64,000 nt of DNA from Plasticicumulans acidivorans (GCF_003182095.1 NZ_QGTJ01000003.1:248001-312000), one strand, 5' to 3'. Shown: positions 36,241 through 44,970, counted from the stretch's first letter. Notes: generated by a model not told the origin, from the letters alone. A program made the numbers and translations.

Positions 36241-37299
36241 ATGAAGCTGTTTCGTCTGGCTTGTGGCCTGTTCTTCTTATGCCTTAGCGCAAACGCATCC
36301 GCGGTGTCTTATTCCGGACTCTACGTGTTCGGCAACAGCCTGTCGGACTCCGGCAATATGATCAACACCTTGCGCGCCTACGGCGCCAACCCCGATCCAG
36401 ACGGTGTCTACTATGACGGCCGTTCGAGCAACGGTCCGAACTACGTGGATCTCCTCGCCGCCGAGCTCGGCCTGGACTCCACCCCCTCGACCGCCGGCGG
36501 CACCAACTACGCCTACAATGCAGCGCGGATGACCTATCACCCGCTGGGTACCGGTTTTTATGGTGTCGACGAGCAGATCCAGCTCTATCTCGGCAGCAAC
36601 GGTGGCAGCGCCGATGCCGACGGGCTGTACCTGGTCTGGGGAGGCACCAACGATCTGCTGGACCTCGCCATCGGACTCGGCAACGGCACCGTCAACCCGG
36701 ATGACCTGTCGGCGCTGCTGTATGGCATCGCCAGTGACCTGACCGGTCAGATCACCATCCTCGCCAATGCCGGCGCCCAGAACATCGTCGTGTTCAACGA
36801 GCCCAGTCTGGCGCTGTCGCCAGAGGCCCAGCTCTACCCCGCCCTGCTGCCGCTGCTCGACCTGCTCACGCAGAACTTCAACTCGCTGCTGGACGACATG
36901 CTCAACCATCTGTCCGGTCCGACGCTTTATCGCATCGACGCCTATTCCCTGTTCGCGGATATGGCAACCAACCCGCAGAACTACGGCCTGACCAATACCA
37001 CCGATGCCTGCTACACCGGCGACTACAAGGAGCTGACCGGCGGTGGCAGCGTCTGTGCGTCACCCGATGAATACCTGTTCTGGGACGGCATCCACCCCTC
37101 GGCCGCGGCGCATGTCTACATCGCCGAAGCCGTGCTGGCGCAGGTGGCAATCCCAGAGCCGGCGCCGCTGGGACTGCTGTTTACCGGGCTGGCGATCCTC
37201 GGCCTGCGCCGCCGTCAGATCGGGAAGAAGGCGTGCATCAGCAGCCGCGTCAGCCAGCCGGCGGTGTTGCTGTCGGCCAGCGCGCCCTTGCCGGCATAG
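36241..37299 (+). CDS. Secreted SGNH/GDSL hydrolase with PEP-CTERM anchor and aberrant C-terminal tail
   Basis: The 352-residue protein has a signal peptide (MKLFRLACGLFFLCLSANA) and the GDSL-type block FGNSLSDSGN (nucleophile Ser33; Asp of GDS is Asn). It also has WGGTNDLLD (block III) and WDGIHPSAAAH (catalytic Asp and His). Near the end is a PEP-CTERM sorting signal: IPEPAPLG, a hydrophobic stretch, then LRRR. Such proteins are cut and anchored by exosortase. Sorting signals normally end just after the arginines, but here the frame runs 27 more residues, read from the antisense strand of flgH, so the native stop seems lost. The start at 36241 has a GGAGG site. Confidence 0.85.
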   Translation: MKLFRLACGLFFLCLSANASAVSYSGLYVFGNSLSDSGNMINTLRAYGANPDPDGVYYDGRSSNGPNYVDLLAAELGLDSTPSTAGGTNYAYNAARMTYHPLGTGFYGVDEQIQLYLGSNGGSADADGLYLVWGGTNDLLDLAIGLGNGTVNPDDLSALLYGIASDLTGQITILANAGAQNIVVFNEPSLALSPEAQLYPALLPLLDLLTQNFNSLLDDMLNHLSGPTLYRIDAYSLFADMATNPQNYGLTNTTDACYTGDYKELTGGGSVCASPDEYLFWDGIHPSAAAHVYIAEAVLAQVAIPEPAPLGLLFTGLAILGLRRRQIGKKACISSRVSQPAVLLSASAPLPA

Positions 37300-37889
37300 G
37301 TGATCTGCGCATCGGCCACCTTGCTCGATGCCACCGAGTTGTCAGCCGCGATATCGTCAGGGCGCACGACGCCCTGCACGATGACGAACTCCTGCCCCTG
37401 ATTCAGCGTGACTTCCTTCTCGCCGCGAATCTGCAGATTGCCGTTCGGATAGACATCGGTGACGACGGCGCTGATCGTGCCGCTCAGGCTGTTGGACTGA
37501 TCCGCACTGCCCTTGCCGTCAAAAGTGGTGTCATTGGTCAGGCTGACCGCCGCCTTGTCGATGGTGCGGCCGAACAGCACCGCCGGCGTCGCCAGCTGGG
37601 AATCCGAACTCTTGCCGAGCTTGGTGTCGGCCTTCTTCGTTGCGGCGGTCTTCTCCGCCAGCGTGATGGTGATGATGTCGCCGATCCGGCGTGCGGTGCG
37701 TGACTCGAACAGCCGCATGTCGGTGCCGGCGCGGTAGATCGCGCCATTGGCGGGGCGCGGCTGCGTCTGCGCGAGCGAACCCATGACGCTTGGCGTCACC
37801 GGCGTGAACTGGTGATCCAGCGGCAGCGTGGTGCAGGCTGACAGCGCGAGCAGCGCAATGCCGGCGACGGGAAGGAGCAGCGGTTTCAT
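37215..37889 (-). CDS. flgH: Flagellar L-ring lipoprotein FlgH
   Basis: FlgH forms the outer-membrane L ring. The 224-residue precursor has a lipoprotein signal with lipobox LSAC (lipidated Cys19). It has RRIGDIITITLAE, SGTISAVVTDVYPNGNL and the end TAGWLTRLLMHAFFPI, all typical. Its last 85 bases overlap, in convergent orientation, the 3' end of the PEP-CTERM hydrolase gene. It follows flgG by 10 nt and ends the flgB operon, whereas flgI normally comes next. Confidence 0.96.
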   Translation of the reverse strand: MKPLLLPVAGIALLALSACTTLPLDHQFTPVTPSVMGSLAQTQPRPANGAIYRAGTDMRLFESRTARRIGDIITITLAEKTAATKKADTKLGKSSDSQLATPAVLFGRTIDKAAVSLTNDTTFDGKGSADQSNSLSGTISAVVTDVYPNGNLQIRGEKEVTLNQGQEFVIVQGVVRPDDIAADNSVASSKVADAQITYAGKGALADSNTAGWLTRLLMHAFFPI

Positions 37890-37899
37890 GACCTGCGCC

Positions 37900-38685
37900 T
37901 CAAATGGTCTGGTTGAGGTACTGCAGCATCTGGTCGGCGGTCTGGATCGCCTTGGAATTGACTTCGTAGGCGCGCTGCGTCTCGATCATGTTGACCAGCT
38001 CCTCGGCAATGTTGACGTTGGAGCTTTCCAGCATGTGCTGCTGCAGCGTGCCAAGGCCGTTGGTGCCCGGATCACCGGTCTGCGCAGTGCCGCTCGAACT
38101 CGACTCAAGATAGAGGTTGTCGCCGATCGGCTGCAGGCCGGTCGGGTTGACGAAATCGGCGATCGTCAGATTGCCGAGCTGCTGCGAACCGGTCTGCCCC
38201 GGCTGCACCACCGACACCACACCGTCGGAGCCGATGCTGATGCTCTGCATGTCGGACGGCACGGTGAGCTGCGGCGAGACCAGATACCCCTCGGAGGTCA
38301 CCAGCTGGCCCTGGTCGTTGAGCGTGAACGACCCGTCGCGGGTGTAGGCGATGGTGCCGTCCGGCAGCTCCACCTGAAAAAAGCCGCGACCGTTGATGGC
38401 CACGTCGAGCGCGTTGCCGGTATTGATGGCGTTGCCCTGCGTGTGCAGTTTCTCGGTAGCGACGACGCGCACGCCGGTGCCGAGCATCAGGCCCGAGGGC
38501 AGCGTGGTGTTCTGCGAGGTCTGTCCGCCGACCTGGCGCACGTTCTGATAGAGCAGATCCTCAAACTTCGCCCGCCCTTTCTTGAAGCCAGTGGTATTGA
38601 CGTTGGCGAGGTTGTTGGCAACGACATCGAGCTGCGTCTGCTGCGCGTCGAGGCCGGTCTTGGCGACCCAAAGTGCCGGATTCAT
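37900..38685 (-). CDS. flgG: Distal rod protein FlgG
   Basis: FlgG forms the distal rod below the hook. The 261-residue protein has the rod/hook N-terminal signature [20 protein letters not shown] and the C-terminal [20 protein letters not shown] and [12 protein letters not shown], at the usual length. It lies between flgF and flgH with short gaps. Confidence 0.97.
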   Translation of the reverse strand: MNPALWVAKTGLDAQQTQLDVVANNLANVNTTGFKKGRAKFEDLLYQNVRQVGGQTSQNTTLPSGLMLGTGVRVVATEKLHTQGNAINTGNALDVAINGRGFFQVELPDGTIAYTRDGSFTLNDQGQLVTSEGYLVSPQLTVPSDMQSISIGSDGVVSVVQPGQTGSQQLGNLTIADFVNPTGLQPIGDNLYLESSSSGTAQTGDPGTNGLGTLQQHMLESSNVNIAEELVNMIETQRAYEVNSKAIQTADQMLQYLNQTI

Positions 38686-38702
38686 GGCGGTATCTCCTGG
38701 AC

Positions 38703-39443
38703 TCAGCCGAGGCCGAGCAATTTGTCGGTGGCGCGCTCGTTGTCGGCGGCGGTCGACATCAGCTTGACCTGCGTCTCATAGCGCCGTGCGAGGTCGATCA
38801 TCGTCACCAGCGCATCGGCGGTGTTGACGTTGCTGCCTTCCAAGGCGCCGGAGACCAGATGCACCCGCGCATCCGCCGGGCTGGTGCCGCCATCCTTGCG
38901 CCGCAGCAGGCCGTCGGCTCCCTTGATCAGATCCTGCGCCGCCGGCTGCACCAGGCGGATGCGGTCAACGGCGGCGATGGCGGTGTTGTCCTCGCCGAGC
39001 GGTTTGACGCTGATCGTGCCGTCAGCAGCGATGTCGGTCTTCTCGGACGGCGGCAGGGCGATCGGGCCGTTGTCGCCGAGCACCGCATACCCCTTGGCGG
39101 TGGTCAGGCGCCCGCTGGCGTCGACCTGCAGGTCGCCGGCGCGGGTGTAGGCCTCGTGTCCGTCGAGATCGCGGACCGCAATGAAGCCCTCGCCGCGCAC
39201 CGCCACGTCGAGATCACGGCCGGTTTCGAGCAAAGGCCCGGCGCTCAGGTCGACGCCGGCGCGCTCGGTCTGTGCGTAGACGCGGCTGGGCAGGCCGTCG
39301 CCGATCACCGGCTGGCTGCGCATCGCGGCGATATCCTGGCGAAAGCCCGTGGTCGAGGCATTGGCGAGGTTGTTGGTGTTGACGCGCTGCGCGTCGAGGA
39401 TTTGACGCGCTCCGCTCATCGCGACGTACAGCATGCGGTCCAT
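38703..39443 (-). CDS. flgF: Proximal rod protein FlgF
   Basis: FlgF is a rod subunit. The 246 residues start [19 protein letters not shown] and have [16 protein letters not shown] and the C-terminal [20 protein letters not shown]. It sits between flgE and flgG in standard order, with a 17-nt gap to flgG. Confidence 0.96.
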   Translation of the reverse strand: MDRMLYVAMSGARQILDAQRVNTNNLANASTTGFRQDIAAMRSQPVIGDGLPSRVYAQTERAGVDLSAGPLLETGRDLDVAVRGEGFIAVRDLDGHEAYTRAGDLQVDASGRLTTAKGYAVLGDNGPIALPPSEKTDIAADGTISVKPLGEDNTAIAAVDRIRLVQPAAQDLIKGADGLLRRKDGGTSPADARVHLVSGALEGSNVNTADALVTMIDLARRYETQVKLMSTAADNERATDKLLGLG

Positions 39444-39492
39444 GGTCGTCTCCTGTTCCGGGGCGTGGACTCAGCCACGCCCCGGCCTGGCT

Positions 39493-40833
39493 TCAGCGCA
39501 GCTGCAGCAAGGTCTGCGTCAGCTGATCGGAGGTCTGGATCACCTGCGCGTTGGCCTGGAAGTTACGCTGCGCATTGATCATGTTGACCAGCTGCTCGCT
39601 CAGCTCGACGTTCGAGCCCTCCAGCGAGCCGGAACGCACCAGCCCCAGGCGCGAGCTGCCGGGGATGCCGGCGACCGCGGTGCCGGAGGCGAAGCTCTCC
39701 GCCCAGGCGGTATCACCGATCGGCGTCAGACCGGACTCATTGCGGAAGTGATACAGCGCGAGCTGCCCGAGCGCCTTCGACTGGCCGTTGGTGTAGCTGC
39801 CGAAGATCAGGCCGCTGTCGGCGACGTTGACACCGACCAGCGTGCCGCTGGCGTAGCCGTCCTGCACCAGGTTGTTGGTGCTCGAATCACCACCGAACTG
39901 CGTCGCCGCGGTGAAATCGAGGTTCATCACCAGGGGCTGCAGGGCGCTGGTCGGCTGGCCGTTGGCTGACGCCACCGACTGCAGATTGACCGAGACGACG
40001 CTCGGTACCGACGGCGTGGCCAGCTGGCCCTTCTCATCGAAGGTCAGCGTGGTGTACGGCTCGACGGTCGAGGTGGTCGGATCGAAGTCGACGACCGGCG
40101 TGTCCGGTGTGCCGGTCGCCGTCACGTCGGGCGCCGAGTACACCCCGTCGAGCGTGCTGTAGACGCGCCAGGTCGATGAGGTTGCCGTCGACGAACCGAG
40201 CGGCTCCTTGGCGAAAAACACCGCCAGCGTGTGGCTCGCGCCCAGACTGTCGAAGACGTCGAGCGAGGTCGTGAAGTTGTACGAATCGGGATTGGTCGGA
40301 TCGAACGGCAGGGTCGCCGGGTCGACTTCAGCCGCAGCGGAATCGAGGTTGATGCCGTAGACGACGTTCTCGGTCTGGTGCGGGTCGATGTCGGACGTCG
40401 TCAGTACCAGATCGGTCGGTGCACCAAAGGGCTGTTCATTGGCATCGAGCGCATACGCCTGCAGCTTCTTGCCGATGTTGTTGACGACGTAGCCCTCGCG
40501 ATCGATGCCGAAGGCCCCGGAACGGGTGTAGGAGATGGCACCGTTCTCGTCCTTGAGACGGAAGAAGCCCTCGCCGTCGATGGCGATGTCGAGCGGGTTG
40601 CCGGTCGAATTGATGTTGCCCTGCTTGAACTGCTGGGTGACGGCGGCGACCTGCACGCCGGAACCCACCGAGCGCCGCGTCGCCTGGCCGAGCGAGCTGC
40701 CGGAGAAAATGTCGGAAAACTCGGCGCGCGAGCTCTTGAAAGCGGTGGTGTTGTTGTTGGCGATGTTGTTGGCGACCACGGACAGATCCGTGGTGGCGGC
40801 GTTCAGGCCGGTCAGTGCGGTACGAAAGGACAT
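39493..40833 (-). CDS. flgE: Flagellar hook protein FlgE
   Basis: FlgE polymerises into the hook. The 446-residue protein begins MSFRTALTGLNAATTDLSV with VVANNIANNNTTAFKSSRAE. It ends EGSNVELSEQLVNMINAQRN, then QTSDQLTQTLLQLR. The middle has the hook D1/D2 blocks (GFFRLKDENGAISYTRSGAF). Position after flgD is standard. Confidence 0.97.
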   Translation of the reverse strand: MSFRTALTGLNAATTDLSVVANNIANNNTTAFKSSRAEFSDIFSGSSLGQATRRSVGSGVQVAAVTQQFKQGNINSTGNPLDIAIDGEGFFRLKDENGAISYTRSGAFGIDREGYVVNNIGKKLQAYALDANEQPFGAPTDLVLTTSDIDPHQTENVVYGINLDSAAAEVDPATLPFDPTNPDSYNFTTSLDVFDSLGASHTLAVFFAKEPLGSSTATSSTWRVYSTLDGVYSAPDVTATGTPDTPVVDFDPTTSTVEPYTTLTFDEKGQLATPSVPSVVSVNLQSVASANGQPTSALQPLVMNLDFTAATQFGGDSSTNNLVQDGYASGTLVGVNVADSGLIFGSYTNGQSKALGQLALYHFRNESGLTPIGDTAWAESFASGTAVAGIPGSSRLGLVRSGSLEGSNVELSEQLVNMINAQRNFQANAQVIQTSDQLTQTLLQLR

Positions 40834-40858
40834 GGGAGCAATCTCCTTGCGGGGGTCT

Positions 40859-41557
40859 TCAGAGGATCCGGCGAATCTCGCCGAGGGTCAGCCCTTCGCT
40901 CAGTCCGGGCACATTGAGGGTCATTTCAGTGGCTTTCTTGGCATCGCCGACCGTCACGCTCTGCACCGGCAGCGGCAGCACCGTGGTCGCCGTGCCGGTA
41001 GTGCCGTCGGTGACGGTCTCGACGCTGAAGCGATACAGGCCGGCGGCGAGATCGGTGCCGGAGCTGTTCTTGCCGTCCCAGCTGAAGTCGATGGTGCCGG
41101 CGTTCTGGGCACCGAGATTCAGCGTGCGCACCAGCTGCCCGCTGCTGTCGCTGATCTTGACGTTGACCGCATCCGCCGCCTTGCCCAGCTCGACCTGGCC
41201 ATCCAGGGTGTAGTTGCTGAGCAGGTAGCCCTGCTTGCCCTCGACCATCACCAGATGGCCGACCAGGTTCGACGCCGCCACCGTCTGCGAGGCCTGCAGC
41301 GAGCTGCTCAGGTCCTCGACGGTGCTGCGCAGGTTCTGCAGCTCGGTGACGTTGGTGAACTGCGCCAGCTGGGCCAGGTACTCGGTACTGTCCATCGGCT
41401 TGGTGGGGTCCTGGTTCTGCAGCTGGGTCAGCAGCAGCGTCATGAAGGTGTTCTGATCGAGCGTGTTGTTGTCGGTCGTCGAGTCCTCGGTGGTGGTGTT
41501 CCAGCCCGCGTTCAGCGTGCTCATCAGGGCGTCGGAAGCGATATTGGTACTGCTCAT
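40859..41557 (-). CDS. flgD: Hook capping protein FlgD
   Basis: FlgD caps the hook during assembly. In its 232 residues the N-terminal LDQNTFMTLLLTQLQNQDPT and KPMDSTEYLAQLAQF blocks are diagnostic. The C-terminal part has the FlgD Ig-like/tudor folds (FSWDGKNSSGTDLAAGLY). It lies between flgC and flgE. Confidence 0.96.
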   Translation of the reverse strand: MSSTNIASDALMSTLNAGWNTTTEDSTTDNNTLDQNTFMTLLLTQLQNQDPTKPMDSTEYLAQLAQFTNVTELQNLRSTVEDLSSSLQASQTVAASNLVGHLVMVEGKQGYLLSNYTLDGQVELGKAADAVNVKISDSSGQLVRTLNLGAQNAGTIDFSWDGKNSSGTDLAAGLYRFSVETVTDGTTGTATTVLPLPVQSVTVGDAKKATEMTLNVPGLSEGLTLGEIRRIL

Positions 41558-41568
41558 GGCCGTGCCTC

Positions 41569-41991
41569 CTACTCACCCAGCGCCAGCGTGCGCATCAGCA
41601 TCTGCTTGCTGGCATCGGCGACTTCGACATTGGTCTGATAGGACTTCGACGCTTCGATCATGTTGGCCATTTCCTCGACCGGATTGACGTTCGGCACCCA
41701 GACGTAGCCATCGCGGTCGGCCAGCGGGTGGTTGGGGCGGTACTCACGCTCCAGCGGCGTGTGACTCTCGACGATGCCGGCAACGCCGACGCCGGCAACC
41801 GCGTCATCGCCGCTGCCGCCGCTCGAATCGTCGAGCAGCGTCTCGAACACCGGCTGGCGGGCGCGGTAGACCGCGTTGACGCTCGATGACACCGAGTCGG
41901 CATTGGCGAGATTGCTTGCCGTGGTGTTGAGCCGCACGCTCTGCGCGTGCAGCGCGCTGCCGGAGATGTTGAAGATGTTGAACAGCGACAT
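41569..41991 (-). CDS. flgC: Proximal rod protein FlgC
   Basis: FlgC is a proximal rod subunit. The 140-residue protein starts MSLFNIFNISGSALHAQS, then TTASNLANADSVSS, and ends with the family block VNPVEEMANMIEASKSYQTN. The start at 41991 fits the family length; eight extra in-frame residues upstream overlap flgB and are ignored. A 4-nt gap separates it from flgB. Confidence 0.96.
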   Translation of the reverse strand: MSLFNIFNISGSALHAQSVRLNTTASNLANADSVSSSVNAVYRARQPVFETLLDDSSGGSGDDAVAGVGVAGIVESHTPLEREYRPNHPLADRDGYVWVPNVNPVEEMANMIEASKSYQTNVEVADASKQMLMRTLALGE

Positions 41992-41995
41992 CGGC

Positions 41996-42388
41996 TCACT
42001 CCCCGCGGATTGCACTCATCAGGCCTTCGATGCGCGAGCCGAGCAGGCGCAGCGTGGCGGCGTACTGCACGCTGTTTTCGGAAAACAGCGCCTTCTCGCG
42101 CTCCGGCTCGACGGTGTTGCCGTCGATGCTCGGCTGTGTCGGCTCCCGGTAAAGCAGCTCGGCGCGGCCGTCCCCGGCAGAGCCCGGCTGGATATGGCCG
42201 CTGGCGGTGGCCGCCAGCCGCCCCTGCCCGGCCGCCGCGCGCAGCGCCGCCGAGAAATCGGTGTCCTGTGCCGAGTAGTTCGGGGTATCGGCATTGGCGA
42301 TGTTGGCGGCCAGCACCTCGGCGCGCTGCGCCCGCAGCCGCAGCGCGGCGATGTGCACGCCGAGGCTGCTGTCGAATCCGATGGCCAT
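41996..42388 (-). CDS. flgB: Proximal rod protein FlgB
   Basis: FlgB starts the rod. The 130-residue protein has the rod signature AEVLAANIANADTPNYSAQD and the C-terminal ENSVQYAATLRLLGSRIEG. The start at 42388 has a GAGGATG ribosome site. It is the first gene of the flgBCDEFGH operon, behind a sigma-54-type promoter. Confidence 0.95.
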   Translation of the reverse strand: MAIGFDSSLGVHIAALRLRAQRAEVLAANIANADTPNYSAQDTDFSAALRAAAGQGRLAATASGHIQPGSAGDGRAELLYREPTQPSIDGNTVEPEREKALFSENSVQYAATLRLLGSRIEGLMSAIRGE

Positions 42389-42467
42389 CGCGTCATCCTC
42401 CCGACGCCGGGTCACGGGGACCGTCGCGTCAAACTGTCGTCGCCGGAAACGGCTTTAGCGGGATTCA

Positions 42468-42482
42468 GCAAGCCACGTGCCA
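42468..42482 (-). promoter_or_regulatory. Sigma-54 promoter of the flgB operon
   Basis: The minus strand reads TGGCACG-TGGC-TTGC, a perfect match to the sigma-54 consensus. It lies 80 nt upstream of the flgB start. An FlgR/FleR-type activator would be expected to drive it. Confidence 0.88.
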
Positions 42483-42555
42483 TGACCCCGTGCCGGCTCG
42501 GCGCGCCTGCGCTGACACCGCCGCCACGATACGCAACGCGGCCATCCCGGCGTTC

Positions 42556-42570
42556 TGGCACGCAATCTGC
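42556..42570 (+). promoter_or_regulatory. Sigma-54 promoter of flgA
   Basis: The plus strand reads TGGCACG-CAAT-CTGC, with one mismatch to the sigma-54 consensus, 53 nt upstream of the flgA start. It is divergent from the flgB promoter 74 bases away, so the two may share an activator. Confidence 0.8.
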
Positions 42571-42622
42571 GAACGCACAGCCCTGACGACGAATTTCCGA
42601 CACCCCCACAGGAGTCCGCGTC

Positions 42623-43339
42623 ATGTCTCGCTTCAATCGTCCGGCGGGCTGCAGGCTCGCCGTCACGCTGCTGGCCGCCGCACTCGCCAGCCTGCCGGCG
42701 CGCGCCAGCGGTGAGCTGGAGGATCTGCAGGCGCTGCGCGCCCAGGCGGCCCGCTTTCTCGCCGAGCACGCGCCGGCCGACGGCGCCGAGCTGGCGATCG
42801 AGGTCAGCCCGCCCGATGCCCGCCTGCGTCTCACCGCCTGCCGCGAGCCGGTCGAGGCGTTCCCCGGCCCCGGCGGACGCCTGCTCGGCCGCGTCAGCGT
42901 CGGCCTGCGCTGCACCAGCCCGGCCTGGAAGCTCTATCTGCCGGCGACGGTGGCCGCGAATCGTCCGGTGGTCGTCGCCAGCCGTCCGCTGCGCCGCGGT
43001 GAACTGCTCGGCCGCGACGACGTGGAACTGGCCAGCGTCGATGTTTCGTCACTGAGCAGCGGCTTCGAAACCCAACTGCAGGCGGTGATCGGCCGCACGC
43101 TGCTGACACCGCTCGCGGCTGGGCGGCCGCTGACGCCGCGGGCGCTGTCCGACCCGAGCGCGGTGGAGCGCGGCGAGAGCATCGATCTGGTGGTGCGCAT
43201 CGGCGCCGCCGAGGTGGTTTCCAGCGGCATCGCGCTGCACGAGGCGCGCGCCGGCGAACCGCTGCGGGCACGCAATGCCTCCTCCGGCCGCGAAGTCCGC
43301 GGCCGCCTCGACGGGCACCGGCGACTGATCATCGAGTGA
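42623..43339 (+). CDS. flgA: P-ring assembly chaperone FlgA
   Basis: FlgA helps FlgI polymerise in the periplasm. The 238-residue precursor has a signal peptide ending in PARAS and a SAF-type C-terminal domain (RPLRRGELLGRDDVELASVD, then GRTLLTPLAAGRPL). It ends RRLIIE. A CAGGAG site precedes the ATG. It is divergent from flgB, as in Pseudomonas and Vibrio relatives. Confidence 0.93.
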   Translation: MSRFNRPAGCRLAVTLLAAALASLPARASGELEDLQALRAQAARFLAEHAPADGAELAIEVSPPDARLRLTACREPVEAFPGPGGRLLGRVSVGLRCTSPAWKLYLPATVAANRPVVVASRPLRRGELLGRDDVELASVDVSSLSSGFETQLQAVIGRTLLTPLAAGRPLTPRALSDPSAVERGESIDLVVRIGAAEVVSSGIALHEARAGEPLRARNASSGREVRGRLDGHRRLIIE

Positions 43340-43369
43340 GCCGGCGCACGGAAATTTCTCGCCGGCGCC

Positions 43370-43397
43370 CTCAAGTCCGCACGGCAGCGGCCGATAC
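43370..43397 (+). promoter_or_regulatory. Sigma-28 (FliA)-type promoter of flgM
   Basis: The site reads CTCAAGTC, 12 nt, then GCCGATAC, with the same boxes and spacing as the fliC promoter. It lies 39 nt before the flgM start. It gives flgM a late, sigma-28-dependent transcript in addition to read-through from flgA. Confidence 0.85.
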
Positions 43398-43436
43398 CAA
43401 CCGTATACTCGCTATCCAGTCGAGAGGACGGTTCCC

Positions 43437-43760
43437 ATGACGATCAACAATGTGGGCGGTCCGGGCGCGGCGCCGATCCGCAGCGTGCCGACCGTCAAGC
43501 CCCAGGAAACCACCGCCGCGCAGCAGGCAACCCCGGCCGGTGCGCAGGCCGATGCCGTCGCCGGCGACGATGCCGTCAGCCTCACCGCCGGCACACGCCA
43601 GCTGCGTGACGTCGAACGGCAGCTGACGCAGGAGGAGCCGGCCTTCGACGCCAAGCGCGTCGAGGCGCTCAAGCAGGCCGTCGCCAGCGGCGAGTATCGC
43701 GTCGACAGCCGTCGCGTCGCCGCCCGCCTGCTGGACTTCGAAAACGATCTCTCGCGCTGA
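43437..43760 (+). CDS. flgM: Anti-sigma-28 factor FlgM
   Basis: FlgM binds FliA until the hook is complete and is then exported through the flagellum. The 107-residue protein has an unstructured N-terminus (MTINNVGGPGAAP) and the conserved C-terminal sigma-binding segment (VEALKQAVASGEYRVDSRRV, then LLDFENDL). It starts behind its own sigma-28-type promoter and lies 11 nt before flgN. Confidence 0.93.
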   Translation: MTINNVGGPGAAPIRSVPTVKPQETTAAQQATPAGAQADAVAGDDAVSLTAGTRQLRDVERQLTQEEPAFDAKRVEALKQAVASGEYRVDSRRVAARLLDFENDLSR

Positions 43761-43771
43761 GGACCCCCGCC

Positions 43772-44254
43772 ATGCTCGCGCAACTGCTCGCCAGTGAACT
43801 GGAAGCCACCCGTGCCCTCGGCACCGTGCTGATCGAGGAATACCACTGCCTGCGCGAGCACCAGCCGCCCGAGGTGCTGGCCGCCGTGGTCAGCGCCAAG
43901 GAAGCAGCGACCGCACGCCTGCAGGCCGATGCCGCGCGCCGCCTGGAACACCTCGGCCGGCATGGCTTTCCGAGCAACGCCGAAGGGCTTGCCGCCTGCA
44001 TCGCCGCGGCGCCGACCGAGGAGCGCTTTCGTCTCAATGCGCTGTGGCACGACCTGATGGATGCCGCTGGCACGGCCTGGAAGCAGAACGGCATCAACGG
44101 CGGCATCATCGCCGCCAGCCGCTCGGCCACCGAGCGCGCGCTGGCGATCCTGCGCGGGCAGGACACCAACACCTGCCTGTACGGCGCCGATGCCAAGGCA
44201 CACTACGGCAGCGGTGCCGGCGGCGCGCATCTGCGTACGCTGATCCGCGCCTGA
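43772..44254 (+). CDS. flgN: Flagellar export chaperone FlgN
   Basis: FlgN is the cytoplasmic chaperone for FlgK and FlgL. The 160-residue, mainly helical protein has LASELEATRALGTVLIEEY near the start and the NGINGGIIAASRSATERALA segment, both FlgN-like. It follows flgM, its usual partner. Confidence 0.88.
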   Translation: MLAQLLASELEATRALGTVLIEEYHCLREHQPPEVLAAVVSAKEAATARLQADAARRLEHLGRHGFPSNAEGLAACIAAAPTEERFRLNALWHDLMDAAGTAWKQNGINGGIIAASRSATERALAILRGQDTNTCLYGADAKAHYGSGAGGAHLRTLIRA

Positions 44255-44266
44255 TTGCCGGCCGAG

Positions 44267-44334
44267 CCTCCGCGGTCTTAGTGTGCGCGGACGGGAACGT
44301 CCGCTCTGGCGTCCCGGCCCGATCCGCCGCGGAG
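44267..44334 (+). other. Structured leader before the PilZ-like gene
   Basis: An 8-bp outer inverted repeat (44267-44274 with 44327-44334) encloses a perfect 7-bp hairpin with GGAA loop (44287-44304). The outer arm ends about 8 nt before the PilZ start codon and covers part of its ribosome site (GCGGAG). It could work as a translation or termination switch between flgN and the PilZ gene. Confidence 0.35.
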
Positions 44335-44342
44335 CCTTCACC

Positions 44343-44969
44343 ATGAGTCATGCCGATACGTCCGCAGGGTACGAGCGCCGTCAGTTCTTCCGCGTCGAAG
44401 ACCGCCTCGTGCTCGCCTATCGGCCGAGCGATGCCGCCGCACTCGACGCCCTGCTCGATCGCCTGCAGACCGATGCCGACAACGGCCTCGGGCTCGGTTC
44501 TGTCTACGACGTGCTGCTGCGCGAGGCCGAGCCGCTGCTGCTGCAGCTCGGTGAACTGCCGACGCCCGCCCTCGCCTATCTGCGCAACCTCGAACACCGC
44601 CTGGAGCTGATCGCGGGTGCGCTGCTGCTGCATGAGCTCGGCGGCAACCGCGCACCGCGCCACGTCAGCCTCAGCGCCGGCGGCATCCAGTTCGAATGCG
44701 AGCGTGAGTTGTCCGTCGATACCTGGCTGGAACTGCGCTTCATCCTGCCGGGCAGCCGGGAAGGCATCGTCGCCGGCGTGCGCGTCGCCCGCTGCGAAGA
44801 CATCGGCGGCCAGACCTACCCCTGGCGTATCGCCGCTGAATTCACCCACCTGCTGGCCGCCGACCGGCAGACGCTGGTGCGCCATGTGATGAGCTGCGAG
44901 GCACGCGAGCTGCGTGCCCGCCAGTACCTCGCCCTCGACCTGCCGTTCGATCTACCGACCGCGCTATGA
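44343..44969 (+). CDS. PilZ-domain protein (FlgZ/YcgR-like, atypical)
   Basis: The 208-residue protein lies after flgMN, where Pseudomonas has flgZ, a c-di-GMP-responsive motility brake. It has a plausible ERRQFFRVED ligand-binding loop (RxxxR type) at residues 11-20. The second PilZ motif reads SLSAGG, where (D/N)xSxxG is usual, so c-di-GMP binding is uncertain. A helical insert (about 30-100) separates the two motifs, unlike YcgR, where the RxxxR loop directly precedes the PilZ barrel. The ATG at 44343 has a GGAG site within a possible hairpin. Confidence 0.72.
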   Translation: MSHADTSAGYERRQFFRVEDRLVLAYRPSDAAALDALLDRLQTDADNGLGLGSVYDVLLREAEPLLLQLGELPTPALAYLRNLEHRLELIAGALLLHELGGNRAPRHVSLSAGGIQFECERELSVDTWLELRFILPGSREGIVAGVRVARCEDIGGQTYPWRIAAEFTHLLAADRQTLVRHVMSCEARELRARQYLALDLPFDLPTAL

Positions 44970-44970
44970 A

